Shown here in pieces: positions 58,172-64,000 of a stretch of 64,000 bases of DNA. This DNA comes from a virus. Under the pieces are notes generated by a model. The model had not been told where the DNA came from and searched no databases. It worked only from the letters and a program-made list of their open reading frames with translations. The stretch's first letter is position 1; every line of letters begins with the position of its first letter. The translations under genes and the position numbers were made by a program. The stretch covers positions 112,326 through 176,325 of the IMG/VR virus record IMGVR_UViG_3300047312_000028. One strand, given 5' to 3'.

Positions 58172-58305
58172 TGCTCCTCGTGGCAATACAAGTTTTTTCT
58201 GTCTCAGTCACACTGATAATCATACTTGTCGGTCTCAGTGTCTTAGATAGATTCGGAATGTGGTGTCTTCGTCTTATTGATCGAATAGGGAGTACTTTGA
58301 AATGA
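58168..58305 (+). CDS. 45-residue membrane protein
   Basis: MMLLVAIQVFSVSVTLIIILVGLSVLDRF... has one long hydrophobic helix and a basic C-terminus (RLIDRIGSTLK). ATG 58168 overlaps the previous stop, and its own stop overlaps the next ATG. Part of a chain of three tiny genes. Confidence 0.55.
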   Translation: MMLLVAIQVFSVSVTLIIILVGLSVLDRFGMWCLRLIDRIGSTLK

Positions 58306-58481
58306 ACCCAGCGAACTTCCCAGACAACAAAAGACGCAAACAAAAAGAAGCATTGGATCGTAACAATGAATGGAAGCTCATGGCCCCAGGTGCCCAGTTG
58401 AAAGCTCTTGATCGTCGGCCTGGCGCCTGCAAGAAGCAACGAGAAAAGATTCTTGAGAGATTGAAACCAGCAGTGAAGTAG
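58302..58481 (+). CDS. small basic hypothetical protein
   Basis: 59 aa: MNPANFPDNKRRKQKEALDR..., rich in Lys, Arg and Leu, probably helical and nucleic-acid binding. ATGA overlap with the preceding gene. It ends 8 bases before the structured RNA candidate. Confidence 0.6.
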   Translation: MNPANFPDNKRRKQKEALDRNNEWKLMAPGAQLKALDRRPGACKKQREKILERLKPAVK

Positions 58482-58488
58482 AACATAA

Positions 58489-58773
58489 GGGAGAGGTGTG
58501 GCAGAAGTCTCCTTCTTGCGAGGAGAATGCTGAGTACGTTCACCTCGGAAAGAACAAGTAGTTGGCTATTGGGTAGTGCCAGTAGATATGAGGACTCTGG
58601 TGTGGGTCTCATGGTCGCTGAATCACATGTATACATAAAAACCAGCAAGCATGTGACGGAGGGTAAAATCCCCCTAGTTCGTAGAAGCGTTGTTGCAACA
58701 GCGTGGAGAACTATCGCATAGTAACCTGTAGTTGATGAACGTTGTAGGGGTTGGCATCCCTATCACCTCTCCC
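58489..58773 (+). ncRNA. structured RNA candidate closed by a 10-bp helix
   Basis: GGGAGAGGTG (58489-58498) pairs perfectly with CACCTCTCCC (58764-58773), enclosing 265 nt without a convincing gene. Inner hairpins: TCTCCT/AGGAGA (58508-58513, 58521-58526); ATGA-GAC/GTC-TCAT (58588-58595, 58606-58612); TCACATG/CATGTGA (58623-58629, 58650-58656); AGTTC/GAACT around 58676-58711; TAGGG/CCCTA (58745-58749, 58758-58762). The right arm is followed by ATTTTATTATT. The layout is a multibranched RNA. It is not a tRNA, tmRNA, RNase P or SRP RNA by motif. Class unknown. Confidence 0.6.
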
Positions 58774-58792
58774 ATTTTATTATTGAGGTATC

Positions 58793-59086
58793 ATGAATAA
58801 AACTTTAACCGACGATCAAAAGACAATTAAAGACCTCAGAAGGCAAATCTCTCAACTCAAAGAACAAGGCAACAGGTTCTTCGATCAAATCATATGCCGT
58901 GAGACTTACGGTATGTTCCTTTACCCAAAAGACAAACTCAACATATCGTGGACACTTTCTGATGTGTACGAGCGCGCCCATGCTGCACAGACGCTTGGGT
59001 ATAACGTACTGATTCGTGTGGATGATAAAGGGTTGCACGTCGATTACGCGAAGAAGCTCCCAAACTCACGACCATGGGCATTCTAA
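58793..59086 (+). CDS. small protein with N-terminal coiled coil
   Basis: 97 aa, GAGGT upstream. DDQKTIKDLRRQISQLKEQGNRFFDQI is a coiled coil; ISWTLSDVYERAHAAQTLGYNVLIRVDDKGLHVDYAKKLP forms a small alpha/beta unit. No family recognised. First protein gene after the RNA candidate. Confidence 0.65.
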   Translation: MNKTLTDDQKTIKDLRRQISQLKEQGNRFFDQIICRETYGMFLYPKDKLNISWTLSDVYERAHAAQTLGYNVLIRVDDKGLHVDYAKKLPNSRPWAF

Positions 59087-59105
59087 ATCTAAAAGGAGTG
59101 CAATC

Positions 59106-59537
59106 ATGAAACTGGCATTGAAATACTGGTTAGTCATGGCGGCAATTGTTGCTGCTATCGCATTGTTCGGTGCACTCGCCCAGGCATCTGATAAGATACA
59201 ATCATGTGTACAAGCAGATGGCACAATGATCTACACGAACAAAGATATCAAAGGGTGCACAACTCTAAAGGCACATGAACTTTCCGTGGTTCCCTCTTAC
59301 GATCAGATTAAGCACGAAGATATTGCTCAGTCATTGATCGTGCCAACCCCGCCAGTCGTTCTTACCCCCGAAATCTCAAGCGTCTTGAGCGATACCTGCC
59401 AACTCTATCATGAATGGGTCAAACTAAATTCAACAGACCAAGGTGGGCTGAGAAACAACACAATAGAACGTCAACAGCGACGTGTGGCACTCACGATGAT
59501 TTTCGGATCAGGCTTCTCACCTTCAAACTGCAAATAA
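59106..59537 (+). CDS. secreted DUF4124-like protein
   Basis: 143 aa from ATG 59106 (AAAAGGAG upstream). The signal peptide ends ALAQA/SDK. Then IQSCVQADGTMIYTNKDIKGC matches the DUF4124 pattern (Y.C.dadG...YT). Three to four Cys suggest disulfides in the periplasm. DUF4124 proteins are typical of proteobacteria, a hint to the host. Function unknown. Confidence 0.75.
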   Translation: MKLALKYWLVMAAIVAAIALFGALAQASDKIQSCVQADGTMIYTNKDIKGCTTLKAHELSVVPSYDQIKHEDIAQSLIVPTPPVVLTPEISSVLSDTCQLYHEWVKLNSTDQGGLRNNTIERQQRRVALTMIFGSGFSPSNCK

Positions 59538-59950
59538 TGGGCAAACAAGATTTCAAAACTCGATTGATTGTAACCGCGCTCACACGAGATCACGGAATAC
59601 AACAAATTGAGGTAGACACAGATTTATCTGGGTTCATGCCTGAGTATGCTTCTGTACGCATACTCCACAAAGGGCAGGAACCATCGAGTTTTGACCCACG
59701 GAAACAATGGGACAGATGGACACATTCAACAGAAGATCCTAGAGACATAATGATTTGTGTTCAGTATTTTTGTGCTGGGTTCTATATTCAAAAAGATTTA
59801 CCGTTCATGATTGAAACGACAGAATACAGACAGCATTTGAGAGCAAATAGATCAAGAATAAACGAAACGGCGAGATGGGTAGGTATGGATTTACTGAACA
59901 ATCCAATGAGAAAGAATCTTCATTGGGGTATAGGTAATATAGTATGTTGA
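59537..59950 (+). CDS. hypothetical protein
   Basis: 137 aa from ATG 59537, overlapping the previous stop (TAATG). Mixed alpha/beta, with DPRKQWDRWTHSTEDPRDIMICVQYFCAGFYI and a polar C-terminus. More AT-rich than neighbours. No family recognised. Confidence 0.55.
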   Translation: MGKQDFKTRLIVTALTRDHGIQQIEVDTDLSGFMPEYASVRILHKGQEPSSFDPRKQWDRWTHSTEDPRDIMICVQYFCAGFYIQKDLPFMIETTEYRQHLRANRSRINETARWVGMDLLNNPMRKNLHWGIGNIVC

Positions 59951-60165
59951 GTGAGATCAACATGACGCAACAACTCTCACCGCGCGATTACTCAGTGGTT
60001 CTTGGTAGACTCACAGATCATGGAGTGATTGAAGAAACTGAAAAGAATCAATGGCTTATGAACGCTATACAAATGTCAGACTGTGACTACCATGCACGAT
60101 ATCTTGAATGCCTCAAAGAACTTCATACCCGCCACATAACTCTTGACAATCACTTTCACCTATGA
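59944..60165 (+). CDS. small hypothetical protein
   Basis: 73 aa from ATG 59944 (or 59962). LSPRDYSVVLGRLTDHGVIEETEKNQWLMNAIQMSDCDYHARYLECLKELH is helical. No family recognised. Its 3' end contains the -35 of the PRPP synthetase promoter. Confidence 0.55.
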   Translation: MLSEINMTQQLSPRDYSVVLGRLTDHGVIEETEKNQWLMNAIQMSDCDYHARYLECLKELHTRHITLDNHFHL

Positions 60166-60171
60166 TAGAGT
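60143..60171 (+). promoter_or_regulatory. sigma70-type promoter for the PRPP synthetase gene, leaderless
   Basis: TTGACA (60143-60148), 17 bp, TAGAGT (60166-60171). ATG 60180 follows after exactly 8 nt, the same spacing as at 878, 8785 and 50186. Confidence 0.65.
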
Positions 60172-60179
60172 GAGACATT

Positions 60180-60974
60180 ATGATTATCTCAAACATACCG
60201 CACAAGATGTTTAAGTTCCCTGTGGGCGAAATGCAGGTGAATGTAGAGTATGAACGCCCCTATGATAGTGCTGTTCATGCTGTCAATGTGACGTTTACAT
60301 TCACAAAGAACGAAGACATTATCGAACTCATGTTGTTTGTTGATGCGTGTAAGCGCCAGGGAATGGTCTTAGGTACGCTCACGATGCCGTATGTGCCGTT
60401 TAGTCGCCAGGATCGTAAGAATGCTATTGGAGAATCATTCAGTCTTGCTGTCTTCTGCAATCTCATTAACTCACTCAACTTCTTTCAAGTTGTTGTGCAT
60501 GATCCGCATTCTGATGTGACACCCGCCCTCTTGAATAACTGCTTCGTGCGCGAACAACATACGATGTTGAAGCCTATCCTTGATAAGAACTTAGGCGCTC
60601 AACCATTCTATCTTGTCAGCCCTGATGCTGGCGCACTCAAAAAGATATACAAACTGGCAAAGATGTTTGATAACAACAGGATGATTGGTGTGATTGAGTG
60701 CGGAAAGAAGCGCGATACATCGACGGGTGATATCACAGGCACAGTCATATACAGAACACAACCACTCGTGCCTCAAGTGCCATGTGTGATGATCGATGAT
60801 ATTTGTGATGGTGGGCGAACATTCGTTGAACTTGGTAAAGCACTCAAAGCAAAAGGCGCAGAGAGAGTCCACCTCTATGTGACACACGGATTCTTCACGA
60901 AGGGTCTTGATGTGTTCAATGGAATTGTTGATGTAGTCGATGCAGCACACTTTTATCCGAGCTTCAAATCATGA
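60180..60974 (+). CDS. ribose-phosphate pyrophosphokinase-like enzyme (PRPP synthetase or ADPR-PP synthetase)
   Basis: 264 aa, shorter than cellular enzymes (about 310). LTMPYVPFSRQDRK (69-80) is the ATP-loop signature; VVHDPHSDVTPALLNN, LVSPDAGALKK, and the PRPP loop VMIDDICDGGRT (203-214) are intact. It transfers pyrophosphate from ATP to ribose-5-phosphate or, in NARP1 phages, to ADP-ribose. A NAMPT-family gene follows three genes downstream, so the pair fits the NARP1 NAD+-rebuilding pathway. ADP-ribose specificity cannot be told from motifs alone. Confidence 0.88.
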   Translation: MIISNIPHKMFKFPVGEMQVNVEYERPYDSAVHAVNVTFTFTKNEDIIELMLFVDACKRQGMVLGTLTMPYVPFSRQDRKNAIGESFSLAVFCNLINSLNFFQVVVHDPHSDVTPALLNNCFVREQHTMLKPILDKNLGAQPFYLVSPDAGALKKIYKLAKMFDNNRMIGVIECGKKRDTSTGDITGTVIYRTQPLVPQVPCVMIDDICDGGRTFVELGKALKAKGAERVHLYVTHGFFTKGLDVFNGIVDVVDAAHFYPSFKS

Positions 60975-61444
60975 CTATCACCTTTGTTGAATTTGTCACA
61001 TATAAAACAAAACTAGATGAACGTCTAGCCATTGCAAGTGAACGATGGCGTGAATTGCTGAACAGAAATAACAGAAGGAGCATTCATCCTTCAGTTGTTT
61101 TCACTGACATTTACTATAATCTAGAGCCCGTAACCCAATTACTCAAAGAACTTGGAGTGACAGGCGCCACGGCATACATGAGTGGTATAGATAGATGGGG
61201 CGATGGAGAAAGTATAGAGGTGCCCCTTGATCTTGTGCTGCCGTTATTTGAATTCACAGATGAGGATCCCTATAGCACTGTGAAACTTCTACACTATCGA
61301 TCAATGCTTGATGAACTCGACCAACGGCTACTTACAGAAAAGAAAATACAAGAAGAAAAAGATGAAGTAGCTAGAAAAGAGAGTGATTTGAGAGTATTTG
61401 AATCATTGTTAAAGAAATATCCAGAACTCAGGAATAACATATGA
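60971..61444 (+). CDS. hypothetical protein
   Basis: 157 aa, ATGA overlap. The N-terminal half has SIHPSVVFTDIYYNLEPVTQLLKELGVTGATAYMSG; the C-terminal half is coiled coil (LDELDQRLLTEKKIQEEKDEVARKESDLRVFESLLKKY). No family recognised. It lies between the two NAD-related genes. Confidence 0.6.
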   Translation: MTITFVEFVTYKTKLDERLAIASERWRELLNRNNRRSIHPSVVFTDIYYNLEPVTQLLKELGVTGATAYMSGIDRWGDGESIEVPLDLVLPLFEFTDEDPYSTVKLLHYRSMLDELDQRLLTEKKIQEEKDEVARKESDLRVFESLLKKYPELRNNI

Positions 61445-61749
61445 GAGAAATCTTAATTGCCATAGCAATGGGTGTTCTATTGTATATGTCAGGATGCTCA
61501 AGTGTTCCCTCATTATACAGTGAGCTTGAAGCATGGAAAGGTCAATCGATTGGGTTAGTCATTGAGCATTATGGCAAACCGAGTCAGATTTCTTACAAGG
61601 CAAAGAGCACAGAATATCGATGGCTCAATCATGTTCATGATATGAAGAGTGGTCGAGATTTCTATTGTGCCATCATCGTGACAACAGGCGCAGATGATAA
61701 GGTTGTTGGTTGGGAATACGCTGGTGATAGACAAGCAGGTTGTATCTAA
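61441..61749 (+). CDS. small lipoprotein, SmpA/BamE-like fold possible
   Basis: 102 aa, ATGA overlap. Signal MREILIAIAMGVLLYMSGCSS with lipobox MSGC. The mature part LEAWKGQSIGLVIEHYGKPSQI...TEYRWLNH resembles small outer-membrane lipoproteins in which a G...V...G.P helix-turn precedes a beta sheet. Function unknown. Confidence 0.7.
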   Translation: MREILIAIAMGVLLYMSGCSSVPSLYSELEAWKGQSIGLVIEHYGKPSQISYKAKSTEYRWLNHVHDMKSGRDFYCAIIVTTGADDKVVGWEYAGDRQAGCI

Positions 61750-61763
61750 CATAGGAGATTGAC

Positions 61764-63221
61764 ATGAGCACATCCCCAATACATTTTTCAGATTTCTACA
61801 AAACAGATCACGCACGTCAAGCGCCTGATGGTACGACAGGTATTTATGCGAACATGACGCCGCGCGGATCACGTATTGAGGGGATTGATAAGGTGGTTGT
61901 GTTCGGCTTTCAATATTTCGTGCTTGAGTATCTAATCAAGCGATTCAATCGAGACTTTTTCGAGCAGCCTAAGGACCTTGCCGTTCGGAGATATAAGCGC
62001 AGACTTGACAATGCCCTAGGCAAAGATGCTGTAGAGGTCTCACGATGGGAGAAGCTGCATGATCTTGGCTATCTACCATTGCATATCAAGGCGCTGAACG
62101 AAGGATTGTTGTGTCCTATGCGTGTGCCTGCACTCACAATTCGTGAGACACATCCAGATTTCTATTGGCTACCTACATGGATGGAAACGCTGTTATCAAC
62201 AGTCACATGGCATCCGATGACTAGCGCGACGATTGCACACCAATATCGTGTACTGATTGATGCGTATGCTGTAGAGACTTCAGACATTCCAAACTTTGCA
62301 GATTGGCAGGGGCATGACTTCAGTATGCGTGGTCATACAAGTGTTGAATCATCCTGTGTGAGCGGCATGGCGCACTTGTTAAGCTTCACAGGTACAGATA
62401 CGATTCCAGCAATTGATTTCCTCGAGGAATACTATTTTGCCAACTCTGATGAAGAGTTAGTGGGTGGTAGTGTGCCTGCGACTGAACACTCGGTCATGTG
62501 TTTGGGTAGTAAAGAGACTGAATTTGAAACATATAAACGCCTTATCTCTAAAGTGTATCCAAAGGGATTCATTAGCATTGTGTCAGACACATGGGACTAC
62601 TGGAAGATTCTCACAGAGGTGCTCCCTGCCTTGAAAGCAGAGATCATGGCACGAGATGGTCGCGTGGTCATACGACCTGACTCAGGCGATCCTGTGAAAA
62701 TCATTTGTGGCGACCCTGATGCACCCAAAGGGAGCCCAGCACACAAAGGCACTATCGAATTGCTCTACGAAGCATTCGGTGGTGAGAAGAACTCGAAAGG
62801 GTACATACAGCTTGATACCCATATCGGTGCTATCTATGGTGATTCGATCACTCTGCAACGTGCCAAAGAGATACTTGAGGGATTGAAGAGTAAAGGATTT
62901 GCATCCACCAACATAGTATTCGGCATCGGTTCATTCACATATCAATATGTGACACGAGACACATTTGGATTCGCAGTGAAAGCAACCTCAGGTATTATCA
63001 ATGGGGAACGAGTAGCGATCTTCAAAGATCCAAAGACTGATTCAGGTCTTAAGCGATCTGCAAAGGGATTACTCAGAGTCAATGCAGACTTCAGCTTATC
63101 GGAAGATGTGACTGAAGATGAAGAGAAAGAGGGATTACTTGAAACCATATTCGACAATGGGGTAGCATACAACCTTCAAACACTTACGGAGATTCGTAAG
63201 AGATTGGCAGAGCAGCTATGA
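61764..63221 (+). CDS. nicotinamide phosphoribosyltransferase family enzyme (NAMPT/Namat)
   Basis: 485 aa, the length of NAMPT, with GGAG upstream. FSDFYKTDHARQAPDGTTGIYANMTPRGSR, DWQGHDFSMRGHTSVESS, IVSDTWDYWKILTEVLP, RDGRVVIRPDSGDP and FGIGSFTYQYVTRDTFGFAVKA are family landmarks, including Asp and Arg residues of the nicotinamide and PRPP sites. NAMPT makes NMN from nicotinamide and PRPP; the NARP1 version (Namat) makes NAD+ from nicotinamide and ADPR-PP. Phage NAD+ repair counters NAD+-depleting defences. Confidence 0.93.
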   Translation: MSTSPIHFSDFYKTDHARQAPDGTTGIYANMTPRGSRIEGIDKVVVFGFQYFVLEYLIKRFNRDFFEQPKDLAVRRYKRRLDNALGKDAVEVSRWEKLHDLGYLPLHIKALNEGLLCPMRVPALTIRETHPDFYWLPTWMETLLSTVTWHPMTSATIAHQYRVLIDAYAVETSDIPNFADWQGHDFSMRGHTSVESSCVSGMAHLLSFTGTDTIPAIDFLEEYYFANSDEELVGGSVPATEHSVMCLGSKETEFETYKRLISKVYPKGFISIVSDTWDYWKILTEVLPALKAEIMARDGRVVIRPDSGDPVKIICGDPDAPKGSPAHKGTIELLYEAFGGEKNSKGYIQLDTHIGAIYGDSITLQRAKEILEGLKSKGFASTNIVFGIGSFTYQYVTRDTFGFAVKATSGIINGERVAIFKDPKTDSGLKRSAKGLLRVNADFSLSEDVTEDEEKEGLLETIFDNGVAYNLQTLTEIRKRLAEQL

Positions 63222-63370
63222 GGCCTTTAACAGATACACAGGCAGAGATATTAAGAATTCAAATCCAACAACTTAAATTTGCTGCTAAGTTTAAGTTTGA
63301 TGTGGATGATGTGTTGTATTTTGTCGATAAGATCAGACGAAATGTTAGCCGTTGGTCACACAAATCATGA
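63218..63370 (+). CDS. small hypothetical protein
   Basis: 50 aa, ATGA overlap with the NAMPT stop: MRPLTDTQAEILRIQIQQLK..., helical, basic at the end (KIRRNVSRWSHKS). Unknown function. Confidence 0.55.
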   Translation: MRPLTDTQAEILRIQIQQLKFAAKFKFDVDDVLYFVDKIRRNVSRWSHKS

Positions 63371-63391
63371 TTGAGATAGTTGGGGACTAGG

Positions 63392-63586
63392 ATGGGACTA
63401 AAGTATCAGATATACACACCAGGATCCAAGAAGCGTCTACTCTTTATCATTCGTGATATTGAGAATTTGCTTGAATGTGATGCCGACCGTGAACATATTA
63501 TGTTTAAGATAGCAGAATTGATGCCTTTAGCGGTCAATCAATTCGCCTGTTGTCCATCACCAATAGTCAAGAAGAAAGATTCATGA
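63392..63586 (+). CDS. small hypothetical protein
   Basis: 64 aa from ATG 63392 (an in-frame TTG lies at 63380). Amphipathic; contains VNQFACCPSP near the end. Its stop overlaps the ATG of the PRTase gene. Unknown function. Confidence 0.5.
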   Translation: MGLKYQIYTPGSKKRLLFIIRDIENLLECDADREHIMFKIAELMPLAVNQFACCPSPIVKKKDS

Positions 63587-63993
63587 ACCCAGAATATGAG
63601 GCATGGCTCGATGGTTATAGGGGACCCGCTCTCTTTCAATTTGGTGTCTTTACCCTTCATTCCGGTAAGCAATCAACATTCAAACTTGAATGCGATGCCG
63701 TCCGTAAATCTGAATGGCATTCACTTGCACGAATTGCGCTACCGATTCTGCCAGCATTTGGTGCTGTGCAAGCTGTCCCGAATGGTGGTTACAACTGGGC
63801 AGATATCTTCGAGCATTATATCCAACCGGGTGTCCACAGAACTTTAGTCGTGGATGATGTGTGGTCAACAGGTGATAGTATGATGCAGCACGTCCCTAAA
63901 GATACTCCCTGGCATGGTCTCGTGCTCTTTGCCCGTGGGCCTGTACCTAAGAATGTCACAGCATTGTTTATGTTGCATGAGGATCTACAATAA
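63583..63993 (+). CDS. phosphoribosyltransferase (orotate-PRTase-like)
   Basis: 136 aa, ATGA overlap. FGVFTLHSGKQSTFKLECDAV resembles the orotate PRTase N-terminal hood (F.LhSGk.S..), and RTLVVDDVWSTGDSMMQ is the PRPP-binding loop (VVDDV.STG). It is short (cellular OPRTs about 210 aa). It would use PRPP made by the enzyme at 60180, or act on another base. The next gene begins with ATG at 63993 (TAATG) and leaves the window after 8 bases. Confidence 0.78.
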   Translation: MNPEYEAWLDGYRGPALFQFGVFTLHSGKQSTFKLECDAVRKSEWHSLARIALPILPAFGAVQAVPNGGYNWADIFEHYIQPGVHRTLVVDDVWSTGDSMMQHVPKDTPWHGLVLFARGPVPKNVTALFMLHEDLQ

Positions 63994-64000
63994 TGGCCAA

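Noticed and set aside
58527-58721. 64-codon frame inside the structured RNA candidate
   Set aside because: Its purine-rich upstream motif abuts the ATG, the product is Ser/Thr-rich without a recognisable fold, and the region is better explained by pairing of its ends.
1-64000. tRNA genes, integrase or attachment sites
   Set aside because: I saw no convincing tRNA cloverleaf, recombinase or att-like repeat; the window looks strictly lytic, though a tRNAscan run would be decisive.

Overview
The window is a contiguous piece of a large T4-like (myovirus-type) phage genome. The evidence is the replication, recombination and late-transcription set in near-T4 order: UvsW-like helicase C-terminus, gp55-like sigma factor, gp47/gp46 nuclease, dNMP kinase, gp45 clamp, gp44/gp62 clamp loader, RegA, gp43 polymerase, UvsX, gp41 helicase and gp61 primase. 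T4-type late promoters (TATAAATA) are also present. The host is probably a Gram-negative bacterium: there are several lipobox lipoproteins, signal-peptide proteins, an M15-type peptidase, a three-TM holin and many sigma70-type promoters (TTGACA-17-TATAAT). I cannot name the host. Nearly all genes lie on the + strand with ATGA-type overlaps; only a Dps-like gene and a GIY-YIG nuclease (54784-55849) are on the - strand.

Layout. 1-5025: uvsW end, HNH gene, gp55, gp47, gp46. 5037-16993: an accessory block with peptide deformylase, Asp/Asn-hydroxylase-like protein, VWA protein, a PLP-fold-II-like enzyme, a SLOG protein, a DNA methyltransferase, a CobT-like VWA/metalloprotease and its CobS/MoxR-like AAA+ partner, dCMP deaminase and a glycosyltransferase. 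17139-30952: the replication core, interrupted between gp44 and gp62 by a PD-(D/E)XK-like nuclease, a DUF1643 protein and an HNH-HTH protein. 30954-40974: a 2OG oxygenase, an HExxH protein, a KxDG ligase-like protein, then a sugar and surface-modification island (four glycosyltransferase-like genes, a HAD-nucleotidyltransferase fusion, FkbM and two tandem methyltransferases, a secreted protein, a GDPD-like protein). 41014-50144: a late region opened by TATAAATA promoters, with a ParB/NadM/kinase fusion, large Lys/His-rich virion-type proteins, conserved T4-like unknowns and a holin with a neighbouring coiled-coil membrane protein. 50186-53746: gp61 primase, ThyX and B12-dependent ribonucleotide reductase. 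53756-64000: small lipoproteins and secreted proteins, Dps, a glycine-rich lipoprotein, a structured non-coding RNA candidate, and a PRPP synthetase/NAMPT/PRTase set.

How the genes work together. Host-type sigma70 promoters drive the early and replication genes. The gp55-like factor would switch RNA polymerase to TATAAATA sites for late genes and for dps. dCMP deaminase, ThyX, NrdJ, dNMP kinase and two MazG-like pyrophosphatases form a nucleotide-supply set. A PRPP-synthetase-like gene and a NAMPT-like gene, three genes apart near the right end, resemble the NARP1 NAD+ reconstitution pathway that counters NAD+-depleting defences. The most unusual signals are a 285-nt RNA-like element closed by a perfect 10-bp helix (58489-58773), a set of promoters placed so that the start codon is at about +1 (leaderless mRNAs), and a strongly signposted overlapping reading frame inside a late gene (42968-43318).
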